Counted from the stretch's first letter, positions 1 through 10,280 are shown. The stretch: 64,000 nucleotides of DNA from Gentiana macrophylla (GCA_026214975.1 CM047805.1:1364001-1428000); one strand, 5' to 3'. Numbers and translations: made by a program. Notes: generated by a model not told the origin, from the letters alone.

Positions 1-96
1 AAATAAAATTTTGAATTCATTTGCGTTCCAGCGATATTTCCTAACACGAGGTCATTTGGCGGACCCGTTTATCGAATGAGATCGCGTGTCGGCCCC

Positions 97-640
97 CTAA
101 TCCCTTCTGTCGTCGCATAGGGTTGAGGGCTTGGAATGGATCCGAAGGCTTGCGGTCTTAATTTGGCCTGTGAGTTTGAGGGTAGTGATGGCCGGTGGCC
201 TCGTCCATTAATGTCGGTGGTCGGCCAGACCCGAATAAGGATCCGCGGACCGAAGTTCGTTTAGGCACATCAATGGCCCCATAAACACGGACAATGTTTC
301 AAAACCTCACGTGTTGATCAAGTGTATTTGTGACTTGATTGGTATTCTTTGAGAGATTCCGATGGATTACTTGGAACTCTTTTTGGTAAACACGAGATTG
401 TCGCCTTTATTGGCGCCGCACTTCCATCACGCTTATACTTAGCGCTGGTGCCCTCAATCCCTTATGTCTTCGCATAAGGTTCGGGGCTTGAATGGATCTG
501 AAGGCTCACGGTCCTAATTTGGCCTGTGATTTTGCGGGCAGTAATGGCCGGTGGCCTCATCCATTAATGTCGGTGGTCGGCCAGACCCGAATAAGGATCC
601 GCGGACCGAAGTACGGTTTAGGCACATCAATGCCCCCTAC
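97..640. repeat. Pair of long direct repeats, about 185 bp each
   Basis: A block at 97-275 recurs at 455-640, about 358 bp downstream. Both contain a TCGCATA(G/A)GGTT start, a GGATCYGAAGG core, the text CGGTGGTCGGCCAGACCCGA and the end TTAGGCACATCAATG. Differences are mostly single substitutions. The GC-rich composition differs from the AT-rich DNA further right. No protein is supported in either copy. The block abuts the tandem arrays at 905-1775 and may belong to the same LTR-type element, which is an inference. Confidence 0.75.
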
Positions 641-904
641 TCCGTGCCTTAATAATTTTCTTGAAATGTTAGGCTGGGAGTAAAGTTTGTTTTGCGGATC
701 TGTTTCCTTGAAATACTATGACGGATCGCTATTGTGGCGGGTCGCTGTTAGCTTTGCCTAAATGCCGTGCTCGAGTAGTCTCTCTTCGTTGCTTGTTTGT
801 AGTTGATGAACTTCGCCTCTATGGCTTGTGCCACGGATTGATTCTCGACTTTGTGGTTTTTAAGTCGTGAATCGATTTAGCCTTTGGTGGCTTGAGAGCT
901 TTTA

Positions 905-1380
905 GTCTTGTAGAGGGCTCGCTCAAAGGCGAGTTCCAAAATATGATGCCGACCTAGAGGTCGGTCTTACAAGAAGGTTCGCTCGTAGGCGAATTCCAAG
1001 TATGATGCCGAGTTGGGGTCGGTCTTATAAAAAGGTTCGCTCGTAGGTGAATTCCAAATATGATGCTGAGCCGGGGTCAGTCTTATAAGAAGGTTCGCTC
1101 ATAGGCGAATTCCAAATATGATGCCGAGCTAGGGTCGGTCTTATAAGAAGGTTCACTCGTAGGCGAATTCCAAATATGATGCCGAGCTGGGGTCGGTCTT
1201 ATAAGAAGGTTCGCTCGTAGGTGAATTCCAAATATGATGCTGAGCTGGGGTCGGTCTTATAAAGTGCTCGCTCAAAGGCGAGCTCCAAATATGATGCCGA
1301 GCTAGAGGTTGGTCTTATAAAGTGCTCGCTCAAAGGCGAGTTCCAAATATAATGCCGAGCTAGAGGTCGGTCTTATAAGC
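905..1380. repeat. 58-bp tandem repeat array, about 8 units
   Basis: Units start near 917, 977, 1035, 1093, 1151, 1209, 1267 and 1325. Each carries TTCGCTC-GTAGGCGAATTCC, then ATATGATGCCGAG and GGTCGGTCTTATAA. The first unit and the last two read CTCGCTCAAAGGCGAG instead, so there are two unit subtypes. Units are adjacent with no unique spacers, so this is not a CRISPR-like array. Confidence 0.85.
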
Positions 1381-1454
1381 TTGGCCTATGAAGCCTTAGT
1401 CTCGGCATTGGTAGCCCGTTTGTGCCATGCTATTAAGAGGATGTACTTAAGTTG

Positions 1455-1775
1455 TTTTGGTCTTTGGCGACCTCATTTGCTTAGTCGGCTTGCTCACTCA
1501 GGACCGTGCTATTCAAGCGGATGGCCAAGTGATTTTGGGTCTATGGCGACCTTGTCGTCTTATGCGACTTGTTTACTTAGGTCCGTGTTGTTCAAGCGGG
1601 CGGCCTCAAAGTGATTTGGGTCTATGGCGACCTTGTCGTCTGAAGCGACTTGTTTACTTAGGACCGTGCTATTCAAGCGGGTGGGCTCAAAGTGATTTCG
1701 GGTCTATGGCGACCTTGTCGTCTGAAGCGACTTGTTTACTTAGGACCGTGTTGTTCAAGCGGGCGGCCTCTAAAT
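1455..1775. repeat. About 81-bp tandem repeat array, 4 units
   Basis: The phrase GGGTCTATGGCGACC recurs at 1537, 1618 and 1700, and a diverged version lies near 1459. Each is followed by GCGACTTGTTTACTTAGG and TTCAAGCGGGYGG. The open frames here (1381-1614, 1457-1807) are by-products of the repeat and are not called as genes. The array ends at the start of the LTR-like segment at 1785. Confidence 0.8.
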
Positions 1776-1784
1776 GTGTTATTT

Positions 1785-2335
1785 TTGTGTTTAGATGTAG
1801 TTTTTAATTTCAAGAATGTTTTAGAGTAATTTCATATCACTTTGTCTTGAATTTCATGTTATATTGGTGTTTAGATCTAGTGTAATATTACAAGCATGTT
1901 GTAGAACGATCTTCGTATTATTTTTGTATGGATTTGGAGTAGATTTAGTGTTTAAAATGGTGAAGAAAACATGGAATTATATCTTAGACTGTTGGCTGAT
2001 TTTCTAGGTTAAAATGGAATATAGATTTATGTGGAATTTTGTAACGTCAAGTGTATGTGTTCTTGTGACTTTGGCTCCGCACCGTGTATCACGGGAGCAT
2101 TGGAACGCTCTATATTTGACCTTCCATGATGTTGACTTGAAATTCAACGTCTTACTTGTAACATGACGAAGTTAAGGGTTCGGTTTTGGTGTATTTGCTC
2201 AAAGCACCTTGTGGAGACCCTGCAGTGAGATACTCAAGATCACCGTAAACCTTATTTCTCAGCCTCGTGGGTATTGGATTAGATTGTAATATTTCTGTAC
2301 AATGTGAAAAGTAATGATTTGGTTCATTTTTTGAA
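1785..2335 (+). repeat. Gypsy-type LTR-derived segment, copy 1
   Basis: This stretch matches, in inverted orientation, about 55660-56240. Shared landmarks are GTTTTAGAGTAATTTCATAT, GACTTGAAATTCAA, CTTGTGGAGACCCT and GGGTATTGGATTAGATT. The right-hand copy ends in a TGTGATACCCG-type LTR terminus, so this is read as LTR sequence. Left of 1785 the two copies differ completely: tandem arrays here, unrelated sequence there. No coding region is supported. 2336-2444 shows nothing recognisable. Confidence 0.6.
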
Positions 2336-2444
2336 TGATAATGAGAGAAAAAACATGGTCATTTTCGAGGTTGTTGTCACTTCATCCTAGAGGTCTGCGC
2401 AATTTCAAACACATTTGGATTTGGTTCTTGCACAATCAAGAATC

Positions 2445-3930
2445 ACACCTGGCTTTTGGTTCCTGCCCAACCAGATCAGCATCTTATTGGTAACTAATGG
2501 ATCTTCAAACTCAAATTGAAACCATATGGATCAATTCTAAAGCACAAGGCTCGACTTGTTGTCAAGGGGTTCCTACAAACACTAGGTGTGGATTATGAAG
2601 AAACCTTCAGTCCGGTTATGAAGGCCTCAACAATCAAAGTTGTCCTGGCTGCTGGTTGCTGCAGTATCTCTATATTGGCCAATTAATCAAATAGATATCA
2701 ACAATGTGTTTCTGAATGGTACCCTCTATGAAGATGTGTTCATGCCTCAACCTGAAGGGTTTAAAGATCATAATAAACCCTCACATGTCTGTCATCTAAG
2801 AAAGTCTTTATATGGACTGAAACAAGCCCCTGGGGCATGGTTTGAAGAACTTAGACAACAACTTCTTTCTTGGGGTTTCACATAGGCAAAATATGACACA
2901 TCCTTGTTTGTATAAAAAGCTCAGAACACTCTGATGTACTTTTTTAAGGTACACTCTGATGTACTTATTGATATATGTTGATGATACCTTAATCACTTGA
3001 AACTATCTTCCATTAATCAAACAGTTCATTTCAAAGCTGAATTGCAGGTTTGCCTTGAATGATCTGAGGCCATTGACTTATTTTTTTGGGATTCCAAGCA
3101 TATAGGGATGCTAGTGGATTGTATCTTAATCAGCAGTTGTATGCCACTCAGTTAATCAACAGACTGAAGATGAAACATCTCAAACCAGTTTCAACTTCCA
3201 TAGCCACTGGTGTTGATCTCAACTCGAATGATTCTGAACTTATGGACAATCCAACCATCTATAGAAGAATACTTAGGGCATTGCAGTATCTTACTTACAC
3301 AAGGCCTGGTCTCGCATATGGTGTTAATCAGTTGAGCCAGTTTATTCATGATCCTAAGGTGATACACTGGCAAGCTTTGAAGAGAATGCTTAGGTATGTC
3401 AAGGGTACCTTACATTATGGCCTGCATTTTCAACCAAGTACATCATTTGTTTATCACTGGATTTAGTGATGCAGTTGGCACGTGATACAAAAGATAGGAG
3501 GTCCAGAGCAAGCTCTGTGTCTACTTGGGAGAATCTCTTGTTTCATGGAGCTAAAAAAAAAAAAAAACATGTGGTGTCAAGATCAAGTACTATGTCGTAG
3601 TATGTAACCATTGCAAACCTTGTCGTTTGAGATACAATGGTTAAAGTATGTTATGTATGATTTTCTTCTACTAGTCTCCACTACTCCAATAGTTCAGTGT
3701 GACAATATAAGTGCCAATCATCTTGCTCACAATCCTATGTTTCACTCTAGAACTAAATACATAGAGACTGATGTGCACTTTTTTAGAGATCAAGTGTTGC
3801 AACACAAACCTCAAGTTCAGTTCCCTTCATGTGATCAAGTAGCTAACTGTTTGACCAAGCCACTGACCAGTTCTAAGTTTCCACACAACAGAGCCAAACT
3901 AAATGTGGTGGATACCACCTTAAGTTTGAA
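2445..3930 (+). pseudogene. Copia pol fragment (reverse transcriptase and RNase H), broken
   Basis: Ty1/Copia reverse transcriptase motifs lie in several frames: [14 protein letters not shown] near 2545-2590, the QIDINNVFLNG block and [16 protein letters not shown] at 2640-2885, and the catalytic YVDD near 2968-2985. The RPGLAYGVNQLSQF and YVKGTLHYGLHF blocks fall at 3290-3430. RNase H follows at 3611-3900 with QCDNISANHLAHNPMFHSRT and an LTKPLTSSKF tail. Frameshifts and stops (for example after the RT block at 2885) make it inactive. Protease and integrase are absent. After the pol stop, TTGAAGGGGAAGT near 3929 looks like a polypurine tract, so a decayed 3' LTR probably runs from about 3940 towards 4145. 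Lineage appears Ale-like; that is an inference. Confidence 0.85.
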
Positions 3931-4197
3931 GGGGAAGTTAAATAGTTATTATATTATCTGTGTAAGGTATTTGTGTAATTTGGTGTAGTGTGCTGAGGTG
4001 TCCAATCTAGATAGATTTGGTGTTGGATTATGTGTGAGTTCGTTAGATCCTATTGATATATGTAAACAGAATCAACAGTGGTATGAATCTATGAAAAACA
4101 TTTCCTTTTGAGATTTCTTGTTCTCCAACTACATGTACCATATTTTCAATATATAGTTGTAGCAAGTTGTCATCCTGAATCTCTCTCTACTTTGATA

Positions 4198-5079
4198 GTT
4201 TTCTCCTTCTATAAATTAATATAGTTGGGATGAAAAGATTTTATTAATATAGAGAGTATTAATTTATCGATAAATTAATAATTATTAATTTATAGAGAGT
4301 TTTGATATCAAACAAAATTAAATTTTAATTATATAAATTTAAATAGAATAAAATGTACTAATTTATGTATTATACTTAATTCAATGTATATTAGTTACAA
4401 ATTCAATGTATCTTTGTATACAAGATTCAATTGTACATACATTAATTTGATTCATTGTATTTTACAACAAAAATAGTCAGTGTATAATAGTGATAGCATG
4501 TATCTACTGCCAGTATATAAACAAGATTAAAAAAAAAACAACCATACCAAACAATGGCTTCTCATCTAAAAGGTGTCGCAAAAGTAACAATGACGGATGA
4601 AATAAGAAAATCATTATGTGAGTACAAAAGAGGTCCATACCTTAGAAGAAATTGCAAATATCATTCTTGAAAATAATGCTGAAGATGATGTTGAAGACGA
4701 TACATCACCTTTGGAATCTGTTACACGTAAAAAAGCACTCAACGCATCAAAGACATTTAACAACTTTTTGATGCAGCTCGAAAGCACCACACCCGAATTT
4801 TTGGATGCAATAAGGAAGATTAGAGATGAGCTTCAAGCAGATTTAAACTTTAAGAAAAAACAGACAACAATAGAATCATATTTTATAAAATTGTAACATA
4901 TATATTTTTGTGATTATGAAGAATTATTAATTTATGATATTATTGAGACTGTATATCTATACAGAGATTTTCTAAAAATTATTATCTTATCGAAATTGGT
5001 CATTTTTTGAACTGACCCAAATCGGGACCGGAGAAAAATATTATTTTAGAGAGGTTATTAATTTATAGACGTTTTACTT
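4198..5079 (+). mobile_element. Internally deleted pogo/Lemi1-like DNA transposon
   Basis: The ends share a TIR core TCTATAAATTAATA (left about 4208-4222, right as reverse complement at 5056-5070), typical of plant pogo-type elements. Both termini show GTTTT...-type ends next to a TA dinucleotide (4196-4197 and 5080-5081), the expected target duplication. The subterminal stretch repeats AGAGAG(G)TTATTAATTTATAGA-like text on both sides. Inside is a fused remnant of the transposase (4554-4896). At about 0.9 kb it is far shorter than autonomous members and is a non-autonomous derivative. Confidence 0.7.
4554..4896 (+). pseudogene. pogo-like transposase remnant, N- and C-termini fused by deletion
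   Basis: A first frame from ATG 4554 contains MTDEIRKSLCEYKR, resembling the start of the CENP-B-type helix-turn-helix region of plant pogo/Tigger transposases. From about 4620 a second frame, shifted by one base, runs to a stop at 4896. It carries an acidic stretch followed by FLDAIRKIRDELQ and KKKQTTIESYFIKL, the usual C-terminal tail of these proteins. The whole DDE catalytic core is missing between them. The join near 4620-4632 is the internal deletion point, so the remnant cannot make a transposase. Family assignment rests on remembered motifs. Confidence 0.65.
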
Positions 5080-5174
5080 TACAATGCAATTTTTTTTTCT
5101 AAGTTTCTGTTTAATAGAACTTCAAAATAGAAAGAAATCTTGATGAGGCATTTATCCTTCATGAAAATCACTGT

Positions 5175-5300
5175 ATTTTCTTCTTCTTCTTCTTCTCCTT
5201 CTTCTCCTCCTTCTTCTCCTCCTTCTTCTCCTTCTTCTCCTTCTCCTCCTCCTTCTCCTTCTCCTTCTCCTCCTTCTTCTTCTTCTTCTCCTTCTCAGAT
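5175..5300 (+). repeat. TCT/CCT trinucleotide microsatellite
   Basis: An imperfect (TCT)n(CCT)n run creates a Ser/Pro-only open frame at 5140-5379. There is no other evidence of coding, so it is annotated as low-complexity sequence. Confidence 0.85.
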
Positions 5301-5783
5301 TTGGGCTATGAATGTGCAGAGAGTCTGTGAATTTGTTGAGAGTTTACTTGCTGGCTTAGTAATTTATATGCTTTCTTGACAATTGATTTCGTTTATATTT
5401 CATCTTCAGTGTGAGATCCATTATATACATCTTACATTGTACACAAGTTTCTGGATTATGATATCATTAATGAAATGAAAATACACCTAGCTAGGTCGGC
5501 TACGTATAACATCGATTTTTTTTTTTTCCTTTTCAAATTCATTGCAAGAAAAATATGAAAGACACGCACGGTACGTAGAGGAACAAATTAAAAGAAACAC
5601 ATATATATTGCAGTTTATTAAACTTGAGCAGGAAAATACAAAAGAGGAAACATCAGCTTAATTCACGGTGAAACATAAACAAGAAAAACATAACACATTA
5701 CAAAACAAAACAAAACAGAAAGGAAATTAAAAGCAAACAGACGACTACTGCAATGCTTAATTGCAAATAGGTTGCATACTTGC

Positions 5784-5806
5784 ATATATATATATATATA
5801 TATATA
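5784..5806. repeat. (AT)n microsatellite
   Basis: A short AT dinucleotide run lies in the downstream flank of the DUF26 gene. Confidence 0.8.
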
Positions 5807-5972
5807 AATATAACCAACATGCATGCAATTGCAAGGTAAAGGTTTAAACCTCCCATGGAGGATCCGGATCCGGATCCGGATGGTGGTGAATGGTGATGAT
5901 CCTCCGGCCCTTAATTAGTAGGCATTAGACTGCATGCTTTAACTTAACAGCGCATGCACCCTTAATTAATTA

Positions 5973-6503
5973 TCAGTTTGATAGTACGTACTGATCATCA
6001 GATATCAGATCAGACCCTACAAGTTTTGATTCGTCGTCTCGTATTAGATTATACGACATATAACAAGCACCGAGAATAACGATTCCTGCACTTGCATTGG
6101 GTTCGCAATCCTTGACAATACCGTAAGCAGCCTCAAGGCATTCCTTGCAGTCATTTACCTCTAATAAGGGCTTGCAGGAGGCCTCACCATTCACTCGTGG
6201 TCGTGGGGGAGGAGGGTCGTCTCGATCGTTTTCTGCTTCATAGATTCGTTTACGTTCCTTTGTGTCTTCCGTGGGGCTCTCGACATAGGCGTTGAGTAAG
6301 TAGCCTAACACAGTGGCTACATTAGTTTGAAATTGGGGAACGTTGTCGTCGTCCACCACTTTTTCCATATTGCAACCTTGATGCTCCACTTTAATTTCAT
6401 CATCAGAAATAGTTTTCACCACAGGAAAATAGGCAGCAGCAACCAAGAGTACTCCTGCAGCAAACATGATCATGTAAAGAAAGGAGGTTGTGTTGTTTCC
6501 CAT
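5973..6503 (-). CDS. DUF26 (Gnk2-like) cysteine-rich secreted or membrane-anchored protein
   Basis: A 176-residue protein from ATG at 6503. The frame stays open upstream to 6557, but that adds only a Lys-rich stretch, while MGNNTT is directly followed by a strong hydrophobic segment (about residues 6-28). That segment is a signal peptide or membrane anchor. The body has a single DUF26 region: CN near residue 45, QFQTNVATVLGYLLN, then the diagnostic C-x8-C-x2-C (CKPLLEVNDCKEC) followed by DCEPNASAGIVILGACYMSY. DUF26 proteins include cysteine-rich repeat secretory proteins, plasmodesmata-located proteins and the antifungal lectin Gnk2. Most plant members have two domains; this one has one. A hydrophilic, proline-rich insertion (around PPPPRPR) replaces the expected middle of the fold. 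A possible AATAAA lies at 5614-5619 on the minus strand. Single exon. The function is not predictable beyond the family. Confidence 0.75.
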   Translation of the reverse strand: MGNNTTSFLYMIMFAAGVLLVAAAYFPVVKTISDDEIKVEHQGCNMEKVVDDDNVPQFQTNVATVLGYLLNAYVESPTEDTKERKRIYEAENDRDDPPPPRPRVNGEASCKPLLEVNDCKECLEAAYGIVKDCEPNASAGIVILGACYMSYNLIRDDESKLVGSDLISDDQYVLSN

Positions 6504-6980
6504 TTTTCTTTTTTTTAATTTCTTTAATTTAATTTTGCTGCCTGCAGCTCTTAACACTCATGCATGAACTAGTGCTTGTTAATTGCTGTGCTGTGATATA
6601 TTCATATCAATTATTTCACGCATCTTAAATACTAGTCTACATTTAATTTCTTCGATGAATCCGCCTCTGGTCTTAATATATATATTTGTTTGTTGGTTGG
6701 TTTATTTTAATTTCTAAGCAAGGAGAGTACTGGCCGCCGGTATATGATTAATTATTGTACAGTTTTGTATCTATATATTTTGTTTAATGATCATACTCCC
6801 CAATGATCACTGCCAACTGTTTTTGCCGCCCTCAGGACTACCCTTTTTGAATAAGCAAAATTAGCAGTATGTTTGAATTAATTCAATACAGTATAATGCA
6901 CCGGATATTTAGGATAAACGCTTAAGGGCTAATTCGTAAGCTTTAAAAGTTGAACACGAGATTCGTATATGCATATCAAT

Positions 6981-7232
6981 CAGGGGCGGATGTAAGAATT
7001 GTGTGACACGGGTCAGGGATCGAGAACGATACACCGTATTACAAATTTTTAATACATTACATAAAAAATATATGTATAACCATGGGTCAAGGGAAAATAT
7101 TTAAAAAATTTAGCAGGTCAATAGGTTCATATTAATACATAAAAATTTTAAATTGCCTATAATGTATATAGAATTTTTTTTTTGCTTTTGAGGGTCAAGT
7201 GACCCTTTTCTTCCAAGGCGGCGCCGCCCCTA
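6981..7232. mobile_element. hAT-type MITE, copy 1 (252 bp)
   Basis: The ends are CAGGGGCGGA and, as reverse complement, TAGGGGCGGC. A perfect 8-bp target duplication ATATCAAT flanks it (6973-6980 and 7233-7240), which is the hAT signature. An internal palindrome GGGTCAAGTGACCC lies near the right end and recurs in the copy at 12621-12882. No coding capacity. Confidence 0.88.
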
Positions 7233-7470
7233 ATATCAATAACTCAGATATGTGAAATGATAAACCATGTTCAAAATTAGTAAATAAATACTAGAGGATA
7301 AGAGAACTTGTACTAGATACCATAAATCTTTTGAAAACTCTCTTTTAGAGGTTTTAACATGAAAAATATCACTACAACAAATACTATATTCTTTACTGTA
7401 AAATACAGATTATTTCTTTTACATCTACCGCATTCATCTGTTAAATTATTCTTTTATATCTACCGCGTTA

Positions 7471-7597
7471 GACCACTCACATCAGACCATCTTAACGAAT
7501 TCTCTATTTTATAGTTTTAAATATACGTTTTTCTAGTTTTCAGAATCTCAACCCAAGATGAAATGCATCATATATATTCTCTATTATACATTACGCG

Positions 7598-7631
<34 letters not shown>

Positions 7632-7723
7632 GAAAAAATAGAGTATCTGTTGGAGTTTTTTTTTCCTATTGAAATCTCTAAAATAGAGTTTTTAAGGATT
7701 TGCAGTATCTACTACAATTGCCC
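7471..7723 (+). mobile_element. Same-family MITE nested inside the previous one, opposite orientation
   Basis: Flanked by TTA at 7468-7470 and 7724-7726. Contains TTCTCTATTTTA, a CAAGATGAAATG block and ATCTCTAAAATAGAGTTTTTAA, all shared with 57737-58033. A GT/TA microsatellite (7598-7632) has expanded in its middle. Confidence 0.75.
7598..7632. repeat. (GT)n(TA)n compound microsatellite
   Basis: A GT run passes directly into a TA run. It lies inside the inner MITE. Confidence 0.9.
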
Positions 7724-8089
7724 TTATGAAAAATAGATAATCTGATTCACTTCATCTTGAATAGAGATTTTATACACTAGAAAAACGTGTATTTAAAATC
7801 GTAAAATAGAGAATTCGTTAAAAGGATATAATGCAAGTGCTCTAATGAATGATATAATTGTCCACAATGATGAAAACAAACTAAAATTAAATGGAACCGG
7901 TCCTTAATTTTTTGATATAGAGTCATATACCCTTTGTACATGTATCCTATATTTTTTTTAAAGCTTTGTACCCTTCGTATCTATGTATCATGTGCCGGAT
8001 TGTGTTAGGCTGATTAGTAAGAAAATCTCATTCAAGATTTCTAAGTTAATTATTTTTATTAGTCAAGACAAGATTTAAGTATTATAAAT

Positions 8090-8500
8090 TAGGGGGAATT
8101 AGGGAGAAGGGGTAAAATATTTTCTAATTAGTCTAAACATTTATATCTCTCAATCTACAACTCCAAACTTGAAAATTCTTTCACCAAATTTTTATTTTTC
8201 ATGTTTTTTATTTTGAGACCACATCCACCATATTTTGATGTAATTTACTAAAATCAACTGTCAAAATTCACTATTATTCGAATTCACTATTTCACTGGCG
8301 AGATTCACTAAATGAATTTCGACAACGAATCTCATAAAAAACGATGTAATGTTATCAAACTAAGTCTCAAAACGAAAAGCATGGAAAAATAAAAAATTTG
8401 GTGAATTTTTTTATCACGTGTAGAGATCTAGATTAAAAAAAAAACGAGTAAATGAATGTGGAAAGATAAAAAAAACAAAAAACGAAAAACCAGGCGCTTT
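8090..8500 (+). repeat. AT-rich dispersed repeat family A, copy 1
   Basis: Shares with 12050-12545 (same strand) and 11090-11640 (opposite strand): ATCTCAATCTACAACT, ATTCTTTCACCAA, TTTATTTTGAGACCACA, a run of AATTCACTATTATTCGAA, GAATCTCA and AGCATGRAAA. It holds internal inverted matches (AATTCACT / AGTGAATT), so it could be a foldback element or MITE. No protein is coded. Clear termini were not found. Confidence 0.6.
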
Positions 8501-8508
8501 TGTTTTGG

Positions 8509-8755
8509 TTTTTTTTTTTTTTTTTTGAGGAAAAATAATTTATTAATTAATATCCGCCAAACATGCGGACATAACATCACCCGGGGGTGAGGAACCCCAG
8601 AAAGTCTGGGCAGAAACAAGCAAACCATGTCTAGCTAACAGATGCGCATGGACATTCCCTACGCGTCGAACAAATGAAAAGGTAACAACTACAAAACTAG
8701 ATACGAGGGTCAAGCAATCCTGAACTAGACATCCTTGAGCTGTGAGATCCTCTTT
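8509..8755 (-). mobile_element. 5'-truncated LINE: RNase H tail plus poly(A)
   Basis: On the minus strand a frame from about 8750 reads LTAQGCLVQDCLTLVSSF, then SFVRRVGNVHAHLLARHG and ends ADIN-stop at 8543. The VRRVGN.HAH.LAR block is the C-terminal part of the RNase H domain of plant non-LTR retrotransposons. A short 3' tail and 18 T on the plus strand (8509-8526, poly(A) on the element strand) follow. Everything upstream of this domain is missing, as expected of abortive reverse transcription. A target duplication was not resolved. Confidence 0.75.
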
Positions 8756-9090
8756 TGGCCGGCGAAGGCGCGAGAAGACCCGACCCGACCCGGGCCTATA
8801 TATTCCTCTAAAACTAAAAACCCGAATTCATACCTTAACTTGCATCTCAGCCGGCCGTTTTCTGAACCTTAGCTGCCCCGATATTCTCTCTGAGTTGTTA
8901 TCCTTCTCCAATGGCTGTTTTCGAATAAAACCCCTTATAATCCCCAGAAAATCAGCCATTTCTTCCCTTTTTTGTTGTTCTCTTATCAGAATCGAATGCA
9001 ACACGTTTCTGATAGAAACGTGATGGCTGTGTTCTGTGAGACTAAATCGGTTAAATCGTTCTACTCTCTCTCTCTTTCTTTTCTGTTAGT
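8756..9090 (+). other. GC-rich, promoter-like stretch without a recognisable gene
   Basis: GACCCGACCCGGGCC-type text, then CCTATATATTCC (TATA-like, about 8797-8808), a C/T-rich leader and a CT run near 9060-9080. An open frame at 8742-9023 has no recognisable motif and starts within the LINE boundary. It may be the remains of a promoter and leader whose gene is gone. The call is tentative. Confidence 0.2.
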
Positions 9091-9879
9091 ATGTGTTACA
9101 CGTTGTGATAAATTTATTGAATGTTTATTTTAAGTAATATGGGATGTTCTTAATTTTTTATTGTTTTTTTAATTATGTTTTTTTCGTAAATATGCAACAT
9201 ATTCTTGTCATGTCATGTTCTTTATTTCTTCCAACTCTTTTTCATAGTCACTAAACTGAATAATTAATCAAATTAACAAATGAAACGTTAAAATGAATGT
9301 ATTAATTTTAATTATTCTCATGAAACAAAAGCAAGTCCTTGACAAAATGAAATATTAATTTCTCTGATTATAGCCAACGATACTGTTATGATCAGTCTGA
9401 AACAACAATTAACTGTAATATGAAGTAACACTAAAATATCGAATGATATTACATTTCATCAAAAGTATATAGTACCATTGTCACATAACATTACATGATT
9501 CGGTGTGTCAGAATTATTAATTAAATTACGAGATGCTGACATGTCACATAACATATGTTAGAGTGGTTGTAACAGTAATATTATTCAGAAATTTGAGCAT
9601 AACCACCTTAATAAACAAATTTAAGGGAAAAAAAACATATATTATGTCGAATGCATTATACAATATATATATTATACATAAAAAAACAATAAAAAATTTA
9701 AAACCTCCCATATTACTTAAAATAAACATTCAATAAACGTATCACCACGTGTAACAAATACTATCTATACTTTTCAAAAAAATAAAACTGTTTGTATCAC
9801 ACTATAATTAGATTCTTTATAATATTTTTATATTGAACGTGTCCTTAGGTAATATGTTGTGTTGCCTCTTACACAATAA
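9091..9879. other. AT-rich intergenic DNA, no gene seen
   Basis: Short open frames at 9533-9736 (both strands) are AT-rich noise. No repeat or RNA gene was recognised. Confidence 0.6.
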
Positions 9880-9998
9880 GTATTGTTGTAGCTCAAATGG
9901 CTAAGTGTTAGAAATTTTAGTCTTAGGTTGTTGGTTTGAATCCTTAATTAGTCAGCATTTTCCAGTGTTCAGGATTATTTTTGCAAAAAAAAAAAAAA
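9880..9998 (+). mobile_element. tRNA-derived SINE
   Basis: RNA polymerase III box A (TAGCTCAAATGG, 9889-9900) and box B (GGTTTGAATCC, 9933-9943) have tRNA-like spacing. A short body and a 14-A tail (9985-9998) follow. The sequence cannot fold as an intact tRNA, so a SINE is preferred over a tRNA gene. Target duplications were not clear. Confidence 0.7.
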
Positions 9999-10280
9999 GG
10001 CACTACTTATAAATTTAAAATTGTCGTCGAAAAAAAAGGACCAAAAATCGAAAAATACGCCTACAGTTAGAAACCAAAATCAGTAATTTAAGTAAGGTGT
10101 GTTTGTATTGATATATTAATATTACATTACATAGTCAATTTCAGCTTTTGGCGTTTTGATCCTGTTTATATCTTGAACTGAATCAATCTCAGCATATTAA
10201 TACAACTCGAATATTTTTGTGTTAATCTGGCTAAGTGCATTTTTTTTAAACTACTCTTGAAACTTGACATAGTAATAATA

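Larger units (their letters stand above)
7302..7842 (-). mobile_element. PIF/Harbinger-like MITE, interrupted by a second copy of its own family
   Basis: The element is bounded by TAA at 7299-7301 and 7843-7845. The left end GAGAACTTGTACTAG and right end GCAAGTGCTC (reverse GAGCACTTGC) match the ends of the complete copy at 57737-58033. Its halves (7302-7470 and 7727-7842) join once the inner copy is removed. The 3-bp T/A-rich duplication suggests PIF/Harbinger, but no transposase is present to confirm it. Confidence 0.75.

Noticed and set aside
905..1380. Regular array that could suggest a CRISPR
   Set aside because: There are no unique spacers between units, and the genome is a plant's.
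5140..5379. Ser/Pro-rich open frame of 79 codons
   Set aside because: It is produced by a TCT/CCT microsatellite, and nothing outside the repeat supports coding.
8742..9023. 93-codon frame with an Arg-rich start
   Set aside because: Begins at a LINE junction, has no recognisable motif and no splice support. Kept only as a promoter-like region.
9885..9945. Possible tRNA gene from box A and box B
   Set aside because: No complete cloverleaf, and a poly(A) tail follows. A SINE explains it better.
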